Assembly: GCF_900100255.1 (NCBI RefSeq)
Contig: NZ_FMTS01000004.1
Location: 124,001-188,000 of the forward strand
Reading direction: 5' to 3'
Length of the DNA: 64,000 bases
From: Asticcacaulis taihuensis
Lineage (GTDB): Bacteria; Pseudomonadota; Alphaproteobacteria; Caulobacterales; Caulobacteraceae
The notes below the pieces were generated by a model. It did no database searches. It saw nothing but the letters and a program-made list of their open reading frames with translations, and was not told the DNA's origin. The position numbers and the translations under genes are program-made. Positions within the stretch are counted from its first letter, which is position 1. Every line of letters starts with the position of its first letter. This document shows, piece after piece, positions 24,982 to 34,411 of this stretch.

Positions 24982-27213
24982 ATGAAGGCCCGTCACGTTA
25001 CAAGTCTGCTTACCGCGTCCCTGCTCGCCTGTGTGTCCACCACCGCCCTGGCCCAGGTCCAGCCGTGGATGGATACTTCCAAACCGGCCGACCAGCGTGC
25101 CGCCGCCGTCGTGGCTGCCATGACGCTCGATGAAAAACTCAGTCTTGTGATGGGTTATACCGACCCGAAGGAACTGGCCAAGCAACCTGACACTGACGTG
25201 TCGCCCGCCATAAAGGCCGATGTGGCCGCGCACGCCATTGACGGCGCTGCCGGTTACATTTCCGGCATTCCGCGCCTCGGCATTCCCTCGCAGTGGCAGA
25301 CCGATGCCTCGATCGGCGTGCGCGTGGAAGGGATGGAACGAACCGCCCTGCCCTCATCGCTGGCAACTGCCGCCTCATTCGATCCGCAGGTGCCCTATCA
25401 GGGCGGCGTCATGATTGCCAGTGAGGCGCGTCTGTCCGGCTTCAACACCTTCCTGGCCGGCGGCGCCAACCTGGCACGCGAGCCGCGCAACGGACGCAAC
25501 TTCGAATATGTCGGCGAAGACCCCTGGCTGGCCGGCCAGATGGCCGGTTCGCTGATCGCCGGCATCCAGTCGACGCACATGGTCTCGACCATGAAGCACT
25601 ATGCGGTAAACGATCAGGAGAGCCAGCGCACCACGGTCGATGCCAGCATTTCGCCGGAAGCCATGCGCCAGTCCGACCTGCTGGCCTTCGAATTCGTTTA
25701 TGAGAAAGGCCATCCCGGCTCGGCCATGTGTGCCTATAATCTCATCAACGGACGCTGGGCCTGCGAGAACGAATACCTGCAGCAAAAGGTCCTGAAACAC
25801 GACTGGGGCTTCAAGGGCTACATCATGTCCGATTGGGGCGCGGTACATTCGACGGTAGATGCCGTCAACTACGGTCTCGACCAGATGACCGGCTGGCCCT
25901 GCTGCGGCGACAAGGTGCCCTATTACAGCGCCACCCGGCTGAAGGCCGCTCTGGCGGACGGCGAAATCACCCAAAAGCGCATCGACGACATGGCGACCCG
26001 CATCGTCTGGCCGCTGTTTGAATATGGCGTGATCGACGATCCGGTAAAGGTCGGCGCCATCAATTTCAAGGCCAATGCCGATGTGTCGCAAAATGCCGCT
26101 GAACAGTCGCTGACCCTGCTCAAAAATGACAACAACCTGTTGCCGCTCAAGGGCGTGAAGACCCTGGCCGTGATCGGCGGCCATGCCGACAAGGGGGTAC
26201 TGTCGGGTGGCGGTTCCTCAGGCGTGCATCCGGTCGGCGGCAGCGCTCTGCCGGTCGAGAAAGGCTGGCCCGGCACGGCGATCTGGATGCCCTCTTCGCC
26301 GCTCAACGGATTGAAGGCGGAACTGCCTAAAGCCAAGATCAGCTTCACCGCGGGCGACGATATTGCCGCCGCTGCGGCCGCCGCGGCAAAGGCTGAGGTT
26401 GCCGTCGTTTTCGTTACCGACTGGAAGGGCGAAGGCTTTGATACGACGCTGGACCTGAAGGAAAACCAGGACGCCCTGGTTGCCGCTGTGGTCAAGGCCA
26501 ATCCGAAAACCATTGTTGTACTGGAAACAGGCGGTGCTGTCCTGATGCCGTGGTTGAATGACGTACCCGCCGTGGTGGAAGCCTGGTATCCGGGTATTCG
26601 CGGCGGCGCGGCCATTGCCCGAGTCCTGACCGGCAAGGTCAATCCGAGCGGCCACACGCCGATCAGCTTCCCGGCCTCCAACGACCAACTGGCCCATGCC
26701 ACGATCCCCGGCTTCGGCATGCCTGGAGACAGCGCGGTCCACGTTACCTATGATGAAGGCGCGGCCATCGGGTATAAGTGGTACGATGTGAAGGGCTTCA
26801 AACCGATGTTCGCCTTCGGTCATGGCCTCAGCTACACGACTTTTGCCGTGACCGATGCCAAGGCCGAGGCCGCCGATAACCGCATCACTGTCACCGGCAC
26901 CCTCACCAACACCGGCGCAGTCGAAGGCAAGGGCGTGGCGATGGCCTTCGTTTCACCCGCTGACTGGCAGGCCGCCAGCTGGGAAGCGCCCAAGCGTTTC
27001 GCCGCCTTCCAGAAGATCGAACTGGCGCCGGGGAAAGGCCAAACCTTCACTGCCCAGATCGACCCGCGCCTTCTGGCGACATGGGAGGCCGCCGACAACA
27101 GCTGGCATATTAAGGCCGGGACCTATCATATCCGGCTGGGTCAGGCTGCCGACGACCTGACGCAAAATGTGGATATCACCCTGCCGGACAGCCGCTGGAG
27201 CGCGGTACATTAA
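24982..27213 (+). CDS. Exported glycoside hydrolase family 3 beta-glucosidase
   Basis: A 743-residue GH3 enzyme that releases terminal beta-linked sugars, most likely glucose from cello- or laminari-oligosaccharides. It has a signal peptide (MKARHVTSLLTASLLACVST, then an Ala-rich cleavage site). The TIM-barrel domain has KHYAVNDQE and the nucleophile Asp284 in MSDWGAVHS. A second alpha/beta domain (about 380-590) contains the SGGGSSGVHPVGG and TDWKGEGFD blocks, and a fibronectin-like C-terminal domain follows. GGAGGA precedes the ATG. A LacI-type operator just upstream implies sugar-dependent induction. Family length is normal. Confidence 0.93.
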   Translation: MKARHVTSLLTASLLACVSTTALAQVQPWMDTSKPADQRAAAVVAAMTLDEKLSLVMGYTDPKELAKQPDTDVSPAIKADVAAHAIDGAAGYISGIPRLGIPSQWQTDASIGVRVEGMERTALPSSLATAASFDPQVPYQGGVMIASEARLSGFNTFLAGGANLAREPRNGRNFEYVGEDPWLAGQMAGSLIAGIQSTHMVSTMKHYAVNDQESQRTTVDASISPEAMRQSDLLAFEFVYEKGHPGSAMCAYNLINGRWACENEYLQQKVLKHDWGFKGYIMSDWGAVHSTVDAVNYGLDQMTGWPCCGDKVPYYSATRLKAALADGEITQKRIDDMATRIVWPLFEYGVIDDPVKVGAINFKANADVSQNAAEQSLTLLKNDNNLLPLKGVKTLAVIGGHADKGVLSGGGSSGVHPVGGSALPVEKGWPGTAIWMPSSPLNGLKAELPKAKISFTAGDDIAAAAAAAAKAEVAVVFVTDWKGEGFDTTLDLKENQDALVAAVVKANPKTIVVLETGGAVLMPWLNDVPAVVEAWYPGIRGGAAIARVLTGKVNPSGHTPISFPASNDQLAHATIPGFGMPGDSAVHVTYDEGAAIGYKWYDVKGFKPMFAFGHGLSYTTFAVTDAKAEAADNRITVTGTLTNTGAVEGKGVAMAFVSPADWQAASWEAPKRFAAFQKIELAPGKGQTFTAQIDPRLLATWEAADNSWHIKAGTYHIRLGQAADDLTQNVDITLPDSRWSAVH

Positions 27214-27250
27214 GCGATCCATCTGCACCGACTATAAGGATTGTCCGCAA

Positions 27251-27278
27251 GACCCGCCGATGTCTCTATCGGCGGGTC
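27251..27278. terminator. Terminator-like hairpin after the GH3 gene
   Basis: A ten-base perfect stem GACCCGCCGA/TCGGCGGGTC around an eight-base loop, 37 bp after the GH3 stop. The T run is weak (TTGAT), so termination may be incomplete. It separates the GH3 gene from sdaA. Confidence 0.65.
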
Positions 27279-27422
27279 TTGATACATCTGAAACCAGATT
27301 GACCGCAGGAACAGCTTGTGGGAACGTGGCGCCAATCAAAAATGCCACACGGCGCGGATAAACGGCCCGAAACGGACGGATATATCCCGCCGGATGTTGT
27401 AAAAGACATCACCACAAGAAAG

Positions 27423-28796
27423 ATGCCTGACATGACCAGACCCGCCTGGGCCCTGAGCGTCACCGATCTGTTCACCATCGGCATCGGGCCGTCCAGTTCG
27501 CATACGGTCGGCCCCATGCGGGCGGCGGTCCATTTTGCCGAACAGGCCGCCAGCTATGGCGAACCGTCGCGGGTCATCTGCAAGCTCTACGGATCGCTGG
27601 CCCTGACCGGCAAGGGCCACACCACCGATACCGCCATTCTGGTGGGCCTCAGCGGCTGGCTGCCTGATCGCATCGATCCGGAAGCCATTGCGCCGCTGGT
27701 GACCGAAATCCGCGCCACGCAAAGCCTGAAACTGGCCGGGCTTTATGACATTGCCTTCGATCCGGAAACGGACCTGCAATTCATGATGGGCGAGTTCCTG
27801 CCGCAACACTCCAACGGCATGGTATTTGAGGCCACCTATCCGCATGGCAAGCCTTTCACGGCCACCTATTTTTCCATCGGCGGCGGGGCGATCACCGGCG
27901 ATACCGTGGTGGCCCAATCGAGCAATATCGCCCTGCCCTATCCCTATACCTCCGGCGCGGAACTGCTGGCCATCTGCGCTGCGGAAAACCTCTCCATCGC
28001 CGAGGTGGTGGCGCGCAACGAACTGGCTTTTCGCGCCGAGGCCGAAACCACCGCCTTTATCGACCAGGTGCGCGAGGCAATGATGGCCAGCATCAAACGC
28101 GGCGTGTCGCTCGAAGGCGTCCTGCCGGGCGGATTGAACGTCAAGCGCCGCGCCAAAGCCATGAAGGAACGGCTGGAGGAACGCGGCCCGCGCATCGACC
28201 CGTCACACATTTTTGAGTGGGTCAGCCTTTACGCACTGGCGGTCAATGAGGAAAATGCCGCTGGCGGGCGCGTGGTGACAGCGCCGACCAATGGCGCGGC
28301 CGGCGTATTGCCTGCGGTGATCAAATATTACGAGACCTTTGTACCCGGCGCCACGAAGGAAGGATCGCGCACCCTCTTGATGACGGCGGCGGCGATCGGC
28401 TTTCTCTACAAGACCAATGCCTCGATCTCGGCCGCTGAAATGGGCTGCCAGGGCGAGGTCGGGGTTGCCTGTTCGATGGCAGCGGCGGGCCTGTGCGCGG
28501 CGCTTGGCGGTACGCCCGGCCAGATAGAGAACGCCGCCGAGATCGGCATGGAGCACAATCTCGGCCTGACGTGTGATCCGATCGGCGGACTGGTTCAGGT
28601 GCCTTGCATCGAACGTAATACCATGGGCGCTATCAAGGCGATCAACGCCACCTATCTGGCGCTCAATGGCGATGGCAACCACATCGTCTCGCTCGATGCG
28701 GTGATCGAGACAATGCGCCAGACCGGCGAGGACATGCGCGCCAAATACAAGGAAACGAGCCTTGGCGGCTTGGCAGTAAATGTGGTCGAGTGCTAA
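27423..28796 (+). CDS. sdaA: L-serine dehydratase (iron-sulfur type)
   Basis: Deaminates L-serine to pyruvate using a 4Fe-4S cluster. This is the single-chain form (457 residues), with the beta domain ([16 protein letters not shown] near the N-terminus) fused to the alpha domain. The three cluster ligands are spaced as in the family: Cys342 (MGCQGEVG), Cys384 (LTCDPIGG) and Cys395 (QVPCIERN), i.e. C-x41-C-x10-C. The ATG at 27423 is preceded by an AAGAAAG stretch; ATG 27432 is an alternative, and the frame upstream to 27318 has no similarity. No obvious operon partner. Confidence 0.93.
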   Translation: MPDMTRPAWALSVTDLFTIGIGPSSSHTVGPMRAAVHFAEQAASYGEPSRVICKLYGSLALTGKGHTTDTAILVGLSGWLPDRIDPEAIAPLVTEIRATQSLKLAGLYDIAFDPETDLQFMMGEFLPQHSNGMVFEATYPHGKPFTATYFSIGGGAITGDTVVAQSSNIALPYPYTSGAELLAICAAENLSIAEVVARNELAFRAEAETTAFIDQVREAMMASIKRGVSLEGVLPGGLNVKRRAKAMKERLEERGPRIDPSHIFEWVSLYALAVNEENAAGGRVVTAPTNGAAGVLPAVIKYYETFVPGATKEGSRTLLMTAAAIGFLYKTNASISAAEMGCQGEVGVACSMAAAGLCAALGGTPGQIENAAEIGMEHNLGLTCDPIGGLVQVPCIERNTMGAIKAINATYLALNGDGNHIVSLDAVIETMRQTGEDMRAKYKETSLGGLAVNVVEC

Positions 28797-28872
28797 AGCG
28801 GAGGCCTTAGATACGCGTTGATAGCGGTAGCCGAAGGCCGTGTTCGATGTTAATTTGCGTTTTTAGCCTAAA

Positions 28873-29805
28873 ATGGGAAGAGTGTTGTTAACGGATCGCC
28901 CCGACCATCTACCCGATTCCAAACGCCGCGAGCTGGAGTTCGTGGTCAAGGTCCTGTTCGATGCCTTCGATGATGCGTTAAAGACAAAGCTGTCAAGCAA
29001 GCGCAAGTCCGGGCAGATTTTGAAAGTCATCCTGTTCGGCTCGATGGCGCGCGGCGACTGGGTGGACGACAGGCAGTCCGGCTATAAATCCGACTTCGAT
29101 CTGCTAGTCGTCGTCAATGGCCACACCTTCACCGACTTGCATGAGTATTGGCACGCTGCCGACGAGCGGTTCGTCCGCGAGTTCACCATCACCCACAGCA
29201 TCGACACTCCGGTCAACTTCATCGTCCACGATCTGGCTGACGTAAACGACCAGTTGGCGCGCGGCCGACCGTTCTTCAGCGACATCGCCCGCGACGGCAT
29301 CATGCTCTACGAAGCCCCAGGGCACCCGCTGGCCAGGCCCAAGGCGCTGACCACGGATGAGGTCGCGGCCGAGGCCAAGGGGTACTATGAGCAGTGGATG
29401 GCCAACGCTGATAACCTGCTCGACCTGGCTAATGGTGCGCTCGCCAAGGGATATGCCAAGCAAGCGGCATTCCTGCTCCACCAGACCACAGAGGCGCTCT
29501 ATCACTGCGTCCTGCTGGTCCTGACACTGTACAGCCCCAAGAGCCACCGTATCACCATGCTGCGCTCACAGGCCGAGGCCCTGGACGACCGTCTAAAGGC
29601 GATCTGGCCCGCTGACAGCAAACTGCACCGCCAGGCCTTCGACCGCCTGCGCCGCGCTTATGTCGAGGCAAGATACTCCGCCGAGTACACCGTCAGCGAC
29701 GAGGAACTGGCCTGGCTGGTCGAGCGCGTCACACGGCTGCAAGAGATCGTCGGGACCATCTGCCATGATCGCCTAAACCAGGCGAAGTTTTCCGGTTACA
29801 AGTAA
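28873..29805 (+). CDS. Fused nucleotidyltransferase (MNT) and HEPN domain protein
   Basis: A 310-residue protein. The N-terminal minimal nucleotidyltransferase domain has the GS motif in LFGSMARGDW and the metal-binding pair in SDFDLLVVV. The spacing between them is about six residues longer than the usual GS-x9-10-DxD because of a DDRQSGYK insertion. The C-terminal HEPN domain (about 165-300) has a four-helix pattern ending in the RRAYVEARYS block. MNT and HEPN are commonly separate antitoxin and toxin genes; here they form one chain, so a toxin-antitoxin, defence or small-molecule modifying role is possible. No Shine-Dalgarno is visible; the message may be leaderless or nearly so. It stands alone, followed by a strong terminator. 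Confidence 0.85.
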   Translation: MGRVLLTDRPDHLPDSKRRELEFVVKVLFDAFDDALKTKLSSKRKSGQILKVILFGSMARGDWVDDRQSGYKSDFDLLVVVNGHTFTDLHEYWHAADERFVREFTITHSIDTPVNFIVHDLADVNDQLARGRPFFSDIARDGIMLYEAPGHPLARPKALTTDEVAAEAKGYYEQWMANADNLLDLANGALAKGYAKQAAFLLHQTTEALYHCVLLVLTLYSPKSHRITMLRSQAEALDDRLKAIWPADSKLHRQAFDRLRRAYVEARYSAEYTVSDEELAWLVERVTRLQEIVGTICHDRLNQAKFSGYK

Positions 29806-29891
29806 TTATAAGAGAATGCCCTACAACATCAGGACAAGAGCAGCTTTTTTACGATTTAGATCGCGACAGAACGTGCTAAAGTCGTTTTGTT

Positions 29892-29922
29892 TTACCCTAC
29901 AATAACAATTATTGTAGGGTAA
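29892..29922. terminator. Bidirectional rho-independent terminator with perfect 14-bp stem
   Basis: TTACCCTACAATAA and its exact reverse complement enclose a three-base loop, flanked by T-rich sequence on both sides. It separates the MNT-HEPN gene (plus) from the convergent amidase gene (minus), whose stop codon starts immediately after it. Confidence 0.9.
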
Positions 29923-31473
29923 TTATTTCCCAACCTTCCGCCCCTGCTCGAAGGCATACCCCGTTTTCAGCAGCAGGGCCTCGCTCCATTTGGAGCCAAT
30001 AAAGCTCAGCCCCACAGGCAGGCCCTGGACGGTGCCCATGGGGACGGTCAGGTGGGGATAGCCGGAGGTGGCGGGCAATTGCGTGGCCGAGGGGCCGGTG
30101 TACTGGTCGCCATAGACCAGATCGGACAGCCAGGCCGGGCCGTAGGTGGGCGCGACCAAGACCATGACCTTGTTTGCCGCCAGCAGACCGTCGATTCGGG
30201 CGGCGGACGCATTTCTGGCGAGGTAGGCGGCGGAGACATAGGCCGGATCATCCAGCCCCTTCGTTTGTTCGGACTGCTCGAAGAGTTCCTGCCCGAAATA
30301 AGGCATTTCCTGCACGGCATTGGCTTTATTGAAAGCGATGACATCGGCTAGGGTGCGCGTTTTTACCGCTGGCGGGGTCGAGGCCAGATAGGCGTTCAGG
30401 TCCGCTTTCAGTTCGGTCATCATGACGGTCATTTCGGCATCGCCCAGTCCCTTGACCGAGCTATCCTTGATATCGACCAGCACCGCGCCCTGGTCGGTGA
30501 GCTGCTTCAGTGCGGCTTCGAATATGGCGGTGGTTTTGGCGTCATTGCCGACCTGATCGCGCAGCACGCCGATGCGGACGCCTTTCAGGCTGGCGCCGGC
30601 GAGACCAGCAACGTAATCCATCTTATGGGCGTCGGCCTCGGCGGTCGCCTTATCCGCCGGGTCGCTGCCGGCCATTACGGTCAGCATGGCGGCGATATCG
30701 GCCACGGAATGGCCCATCGGTCCCGGCGTATCCTGGCTGTGGGAGATCGGCACGACATAGGTGCGCGAGACCAGTCCGACGGTCGGTTTGAGGCCGACAA
30801 GCCCGTTCATCGATGACGGACAGGTGACGCTGCCATCGGTTTCCGTGCCTACTGCCAGCGGGGCCAGCCCAGCCGCCACACCGGTGCCGGAACCGGAGGA
30901 CGAGCCGCAGGCGGTGCGGGCATGATCGACCGCATTGGCGGTCAGGCCGCCGACGCCGCTCCAGCCGCTGACCGAACGGGTGGAGCGGATATTGGCCCAT
31001 TCCGACAGGTTGGCCTTGCCGAGGATGATGGCGCCGCCGGCGCGCAGGTTGGCCACCACCGGCGCGTCGCGGTGGGTGATATTGGCGGCCAGGGCCATGG
31101 AACCGGCGGTCGTCGGCATGATATCGGCCGTCTCGATATTGTCCTTGATCAGGACGGGGATGCCCATCAGGGGGCCAAAATCCTTGCCGGCCTTGCGGGC
31201 GTCGTCGGATTCTTTGGCGCGTTTCAGGGCATCGGGATTGACGGTGATGACGGCGTGCAGGTCGCCGTTCTTGGCCTTGATCTGGTCGAGCGCCGCCTGG
31301 GTTAAGTCGGCGGAGGTGTATTTGCCGGCTTTCATATGGGCCTGGATATCGGCGACGGAGGCTGTCAGGTCGGCCTTCGCCTGATCGTAGGCGGATGGCG
31401 CGCGGCCGGGCATCTGGCAGGCGGTCAGGCATAGAGCTATGGCCGCAGTGAGACATAATGGACGAATAGACAT
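29923..31473 (-). CDS. Amidase-signature family lipoprotein
   Basis: A 516-residue amidase-signature hydrolase. The Ser-cisSer-Lys triad is visible: Lys110 in GIPVLIKDN, Ser in the CGSSSGSG block (near 192) and nucleophile Ser215 in GTETDGSVTCPS. The N-terminus is a lipoprotein signal with lipobox LTAC (Cys19), so the enzyme should be anchored to the periplasmic or outer membrane face rather than act on glutamyl-tRNA. The substrate is unknown. It starts with ATG at 31473 and converges on the MNT-HEPN gene. Confidence 0.9.
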   Translation of the reverse strand: MSIRPLCLTAAIALCLTACQMPGRAPSAYDQAKADLTASVADIQAHMKAGKYTSADLTQAALDQIKAKNGDLHAVITVNPDALKRAKESDDARKAGKDFGPLMGIPVLIKDNIETADIMPTTAGSMALAANITHRDAPVVANLRAGGAIILGKANLSEWANIRSTRSVSGWSGVGGLTANAVDHARTACGSSSGSGTGVAAGLAPLAVGTETDGSVTCPSSMNGLVGLKPTVGLVSRTYVVPISHSQDTPGPMGHSVADIAAMLTVMAGSDPADKATAEADAHKMDYVAGLAGASLKGVRIGVLRDQVGNDAKTTAIFEAALKQLTDQGAVLVDIKDSSVKGLGDAEMTVMMTELKADLNAYLASTPPAVKTRTLADVIAFNKANAVQEMPYFGQELFEQSEQTKGLDDPAYVSAAYLARNASAARIDGLLAANKVMVLVAPTYGPAWLSDLVYGDQYTGPSATQLPATSGYPHLTVPMGTVQGLPVGLSFIGSKWSEALLLKTGYAFEQGRKVGK

Positions 31474-31652
31474 GCGCGCCTCCCCTTAAGAAAGCGTAAG
31501 TTAGCTACAAATTTGTGAAGGCGACAAGTGAAACCGAATAAGCCGTTGCGCAGGGCGTCAAAAGGCAAGTAAGAACCCCACCACCATCCGTCTTCGCCTG
31601 AAGGCTGCGCCGGACTGTCCCCCTCCCTGTTTACCGGGGAAGTACAAGATAT

Positions 31653-32444
31653 GTGGAGCTTTCCTTGGACCTGAACCCGATCATGCTGGCTGCCGGCGCC
31701 GAGATCATGCGCATCTATGCCACCGATTTCGCCGTGGTGACAAAAGGCGATTCGTCGCCAGTTACTGAAGCCGATCAGAGAGCCGAAGCCATTATACTGG
31801 CCGGTCTGAAGCACATCGCGCCCGGCATTCCGGTCATCGCCGAGGAAGAGGCGGCGGCAGGCCGTTTCCCGACAACCGCCGGCACCTTCTTTCTGGTCGA
31901 TCCGCTGGACGGCACCAAGGAATTTATCTCGAAAAACGGCGAGTTCACGGTCAATATCGCGCTGATCGAAGATGGCAAGCCGGTTCTGGGCGCGGTCTAT
32001 GCGCCGGCGCTGGGCAAGATCTGGTGGGGCTCGGCGGGTAAGGGCGCCTTTATGGCCGAGGTGAGCGAGGGCGTGATCGGCGAGGCGCGTCCCATAAGCG
32101 TGCGCCAGCCGGAAGGGGGCCTGATCGCCGTAGGTTCGCGCTCGCATGGCGGGGCGGAAACGCAGGCATATCTGGAAGCCTATACGGTTGCCGATTTTGT
32201 CGCCGCCGGGTCATCGCTGAAATTCTGCCTGATCGCCGAAGGGCGCGCCGATATCTATCCGCGCATGGGCCGCACTATGGAATGGGATACGGCAGCGGGT
32301 GACGCCATCCTGCGCGCCGCCGGCGGACGGGTGGAAACGTTGGATGGTCTGCCGCTCAGATACGGCAAGCGCTTTCAGGATAACGATGGCGACTATGCCA
32401 ATCCCCATTTCGTGGCATTTGGTCATTTAAGCGTAAGTCGTTAG
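31653..32444 (+). CDS. cysQ: 3'(2'),5'-bisphosphate nucleotidase
   Basis: Hydrolyses 3'-phosphoadenosine 5'-phosphate (PAP), the product of sulfotransferases, to AMP. The 263-residue product of the inositol-monophosphatase superfamily shows metal-binding motifs AEEEAAAGR (Glu), DPLDGTKEFI (Asp-x-x-Asp-Gly) and MEWDTAAGDAILRAAGG. A GTG start at 31653 gives the family-like N-terminus MELSLDLNPIMLAAGAEIM. It opens the co-directional run with a sulfotransferase and cysDNC, which fits removal of PAP made during sulfation. Confidence 0.9.
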   Translation: MELSLDLNPIMLAAGAEIMRIYATDFAVVTKGDSSPVTEADQRAEAIILAGLKHIAPGIPVIAEEEAAAGRFPTTAGTFFLVDPLDGTKEFISKNGEFTVNIALIEDGKPVLGAVYAPALGKIWWGSAGKGAFMAEVSEGVIGEARPISVRQPEGGLIAVGSRSHGGAETQAYLEAYTVADFVAAGSSLKFCLIAEGRADIYPRMGRTMEWDTAAGDAILRAAGGRVETLDGLPLRYGKRFQDNDGDYANPHFVAFGHLSVSR

Positions 32445-32514
32445 AGGTGCATAAAACCGTTGCCGGAAAATAACATCGGCTTTAAGCCGGTCGTGACTCA
32501 ATCTGGACATTGCA

Positions 32515-33333
32515 ATGCCGACCATTTTATTGACAGGAATTCCACGCTCGGGAACGACCTTGGCGTGCAAACTCCTGAACGAATTCCCTGACACAGTGAC
32601 CCTGGCCGAACCGTTGAGCTTGCAGAAGCGCGGGGATATGGCGGGCGCGGCAGAAGAGATTGCTGACTTTGTCGCCCAGGCCCGTCACGACGCCCTGACA
32701 ACAAACACGGCCGTCTCGCGTCACATAAACGGTGTCGTTCCCGAAAACTGGGCTGAAGCGCCCGGTCGGGACCAGAAATTGCGTCAGGCCCAAACGTCTC
32801 TCAGCGCCATTGGTCTGAAGAAGCCTCTGACCGATGATTTTCACCTGATCATCAAGCAGCCCGGCGAGTTCACCGCGCTTTATAATGTTTTGAAAACGAA
32901 ATATCCGGTTTTTGCCCTGGTACGTCACCCCCTGGCCGCGCTTGCCGCCTGGCAAACCGTCAATATGCCTATTCATGAAGGCCGTATGCCGGTTCTCGAA
33001 GCTTTTCATCCAGAGCTGACGGCGCAACTCAACGCTATATATGATCGCGTCAAACGCCAGGTTCACCTGCTGGGCTGGATTCTTGACGTATATACGCGTT
33101 TTCCTGCCGAAAATATTATCCGCTACGAAGACATGCTCGCCGACTCTCAACGCAGCCTGGGTAAGATAACCGCTCACAGCCAGCCATCTGCGAAACCGCT
33201 CAAGGCATTTGACCTGCAAGAGCGTTATCCCGGTGTCGACCTGCCTTTGCTCGCCCGCGAACTACAGGTGCTCGCAGAAAAGGCCGCCCCTTTCTATCCT
33301 GACTTCAACGCCTCTCTTAGCCGTTATATGTAG
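32515..33333 (+). CDS. PAPS-dependent sulfotransferase family protein
   Basis: A 272-residue cytosolic sulfotransferase fold. The 5'-phosphosulfate loop is GIPRSGTT (residues 8-15) and the 3'-phosphate-binding segment is LVRHPLAALAAW (about 135-146); the region in between varies, as in carbohydrate sulfotransferases. It should transfer sulfate from PAPS to a hydroxyl or amine, here probably a cell-surface glycan, because a glycosyltransferase gene follows six bases after the stop and the PAPS genes are next. Acceptor unknown. Confidence 0.85.
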   Translation: MPTILLTGIPRSGTTLACKLLNEFPDTVTLAEPLSLQKRGDMAGAAEEIADFVAQARHDALTTNTAVSRHINGVVPENWAEAPGRDQKLRQAQTSLSAIGLKKPLTDDFHLIIKQPGEFTALYNVLKTKYPVFALVRHPLAALAAWQTVNMPIHEGRMPVLEAFHPELTAQLNAIYDRVKRQVHLLGWILDVYTRFPAENIIRYEDMLADSQRSLGKITAHSQPSAKPLKAFDLQERYPGVDLPLLARELQVLAEKAAPFYPDFNASLSRYM

Positions 33334-33339
33334 GCGGAT

Positions 33340-34302
33340 ATGAAAGGTAAGGTCTACGTCGTTAACGCCTATGTACCCAATGGCGGCACCTTGATGGCCT
33401 ATCATATGGCCGTCATTCTGCACCGTGATTTTGGGTATGAGGTCTGCGTTCTTACCGACAGATGCGGGCCGGATCACGGCATATTCGTATATGAGCCGGT
33501 CTTTGAAACAAAGCCTTTAGCCGATATCGACAAACTCATCACCGCCCGCGACATCTTGATCTGCAATCCGTCCTTCTCCACGCATAATTTCGGCCTGCGG
33601 TTCGACTGCCTCAAGATCATGTATGTACAGGGGTTCACGACCTTTTCCCTGATCGATCGCTTTTTCGATCACTATGTCAGTGTCAGCGGCTTTGTACAAA
33701 ATTTCCTATCATCGACCTACGACCTGCACACACGGGTCATCCCGCCCTTTATCTCGCTGAATGCTCACTCGCCCGCTTTAGGCTGGCTTGACCGGCCGGA
33801 AGGATCGCTGGCCCTGAACCTGAAGGGCAGTTATGATCTGCAAAGCCTGCTGCTGGAACGTATCCGCCAGCGCATGACGATCATCGCGCCTCAGGTTGAA
33901 GCCGGAATTGACTGGGAGAAGGCCTTGCAATTATCTGCGACAAAACTCCCACACGGAGACATGCTGCGGCGCTTGGGCGAAGTTCGCTACCTGCTGAGCC
34001 TCGCTGTCGGCGAAGGTTTCGGCCTGGTGCCGCTAGAAGCCATGGGAATGGGCACGACGGTGGTCGGCTTTGACGGTTTCGGGGGACGCGATTATGTCCG
34101 GCATGGCGATAACTGCGCCTTGCGAGCCTATCCGGATATAGACGGCGTGGCGGACGATCTGGTGCGCGTGCTGACCGATACCGGCTACGCGCAATCCCTG
34201 GCACGAAAGGGGCGGGAAACAGCCAACCTGTACACATATGAGCGTTTTCGTGCCGCCTGGATCGAAGAATTTCAGCAGGCATTTCGCCGAAAAGGCTTTT
34301 AA
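33340..34302 (+). CDS. Glycosyltransferase, GT4-like (short)
   Basis: A 320-residue GT-B type protein. The C-terminal half has the GT4-like block LSLAVGEGFGLVPLEAMGMGTTVVGFDGFGGRDYV containing E-x7-E. The N-terminal half starts MKGKVYVVNAYVPNGGTLMA. It is shorter than most GT4 enzymes (about 350-400), with a compact nucleotide domain. It starts six bases after the sulfotransferase gene, so they are almost certainly co-transcribed and may act on the same oligosaccharide. Donor sugar unknown. Confidence 0.8.
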   Translation: MKGKVYVVNAYVPNGGTLMAYHMAVILHRDFGYEVCVLTDRCGPDHGIFVYEPVFETKPLADIDKLITARDILICNPSFSTHNFGLRFDCLKIMYVQGFTTFSLIDRFFDHYVSVSGFVQNFLSSTYDLHTRVIPPFISLNAHSPALGWLDRPEGSLALNLKGSYDLQSLLLERIRQRMTIIAPQVEAGIDWEKALQLSATKLPHGDMLRRLGEVRYLLSLAVGEGFGLVPLEAMGMGTTVVGFDGFGGRDYVRHGDNCALRAYPDIDGVADDLVRVLTDTGYAQSLARKGRETANLYTYERFRAAWIEEFQQAFRRKGF

Positions 34303-34411
34303 TCAGTCGATTGCCGACAGGTTAGGATTGCTGAACAATCGGACGAGGCTTAAACGTTTGCGGCTTTGATGCGCGGTGGCTAGAAGGTGCGCTCGAATTG
34401 AGGTTTCCTGT

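Noticed and set aside
29892-29922. 14-bp perfect palindrome as an insertion-sequence end or operator
   Set aside because: Its position exactly between two convergent stop codons and the flanking T-rich sequence fit a bidirectional terminator.
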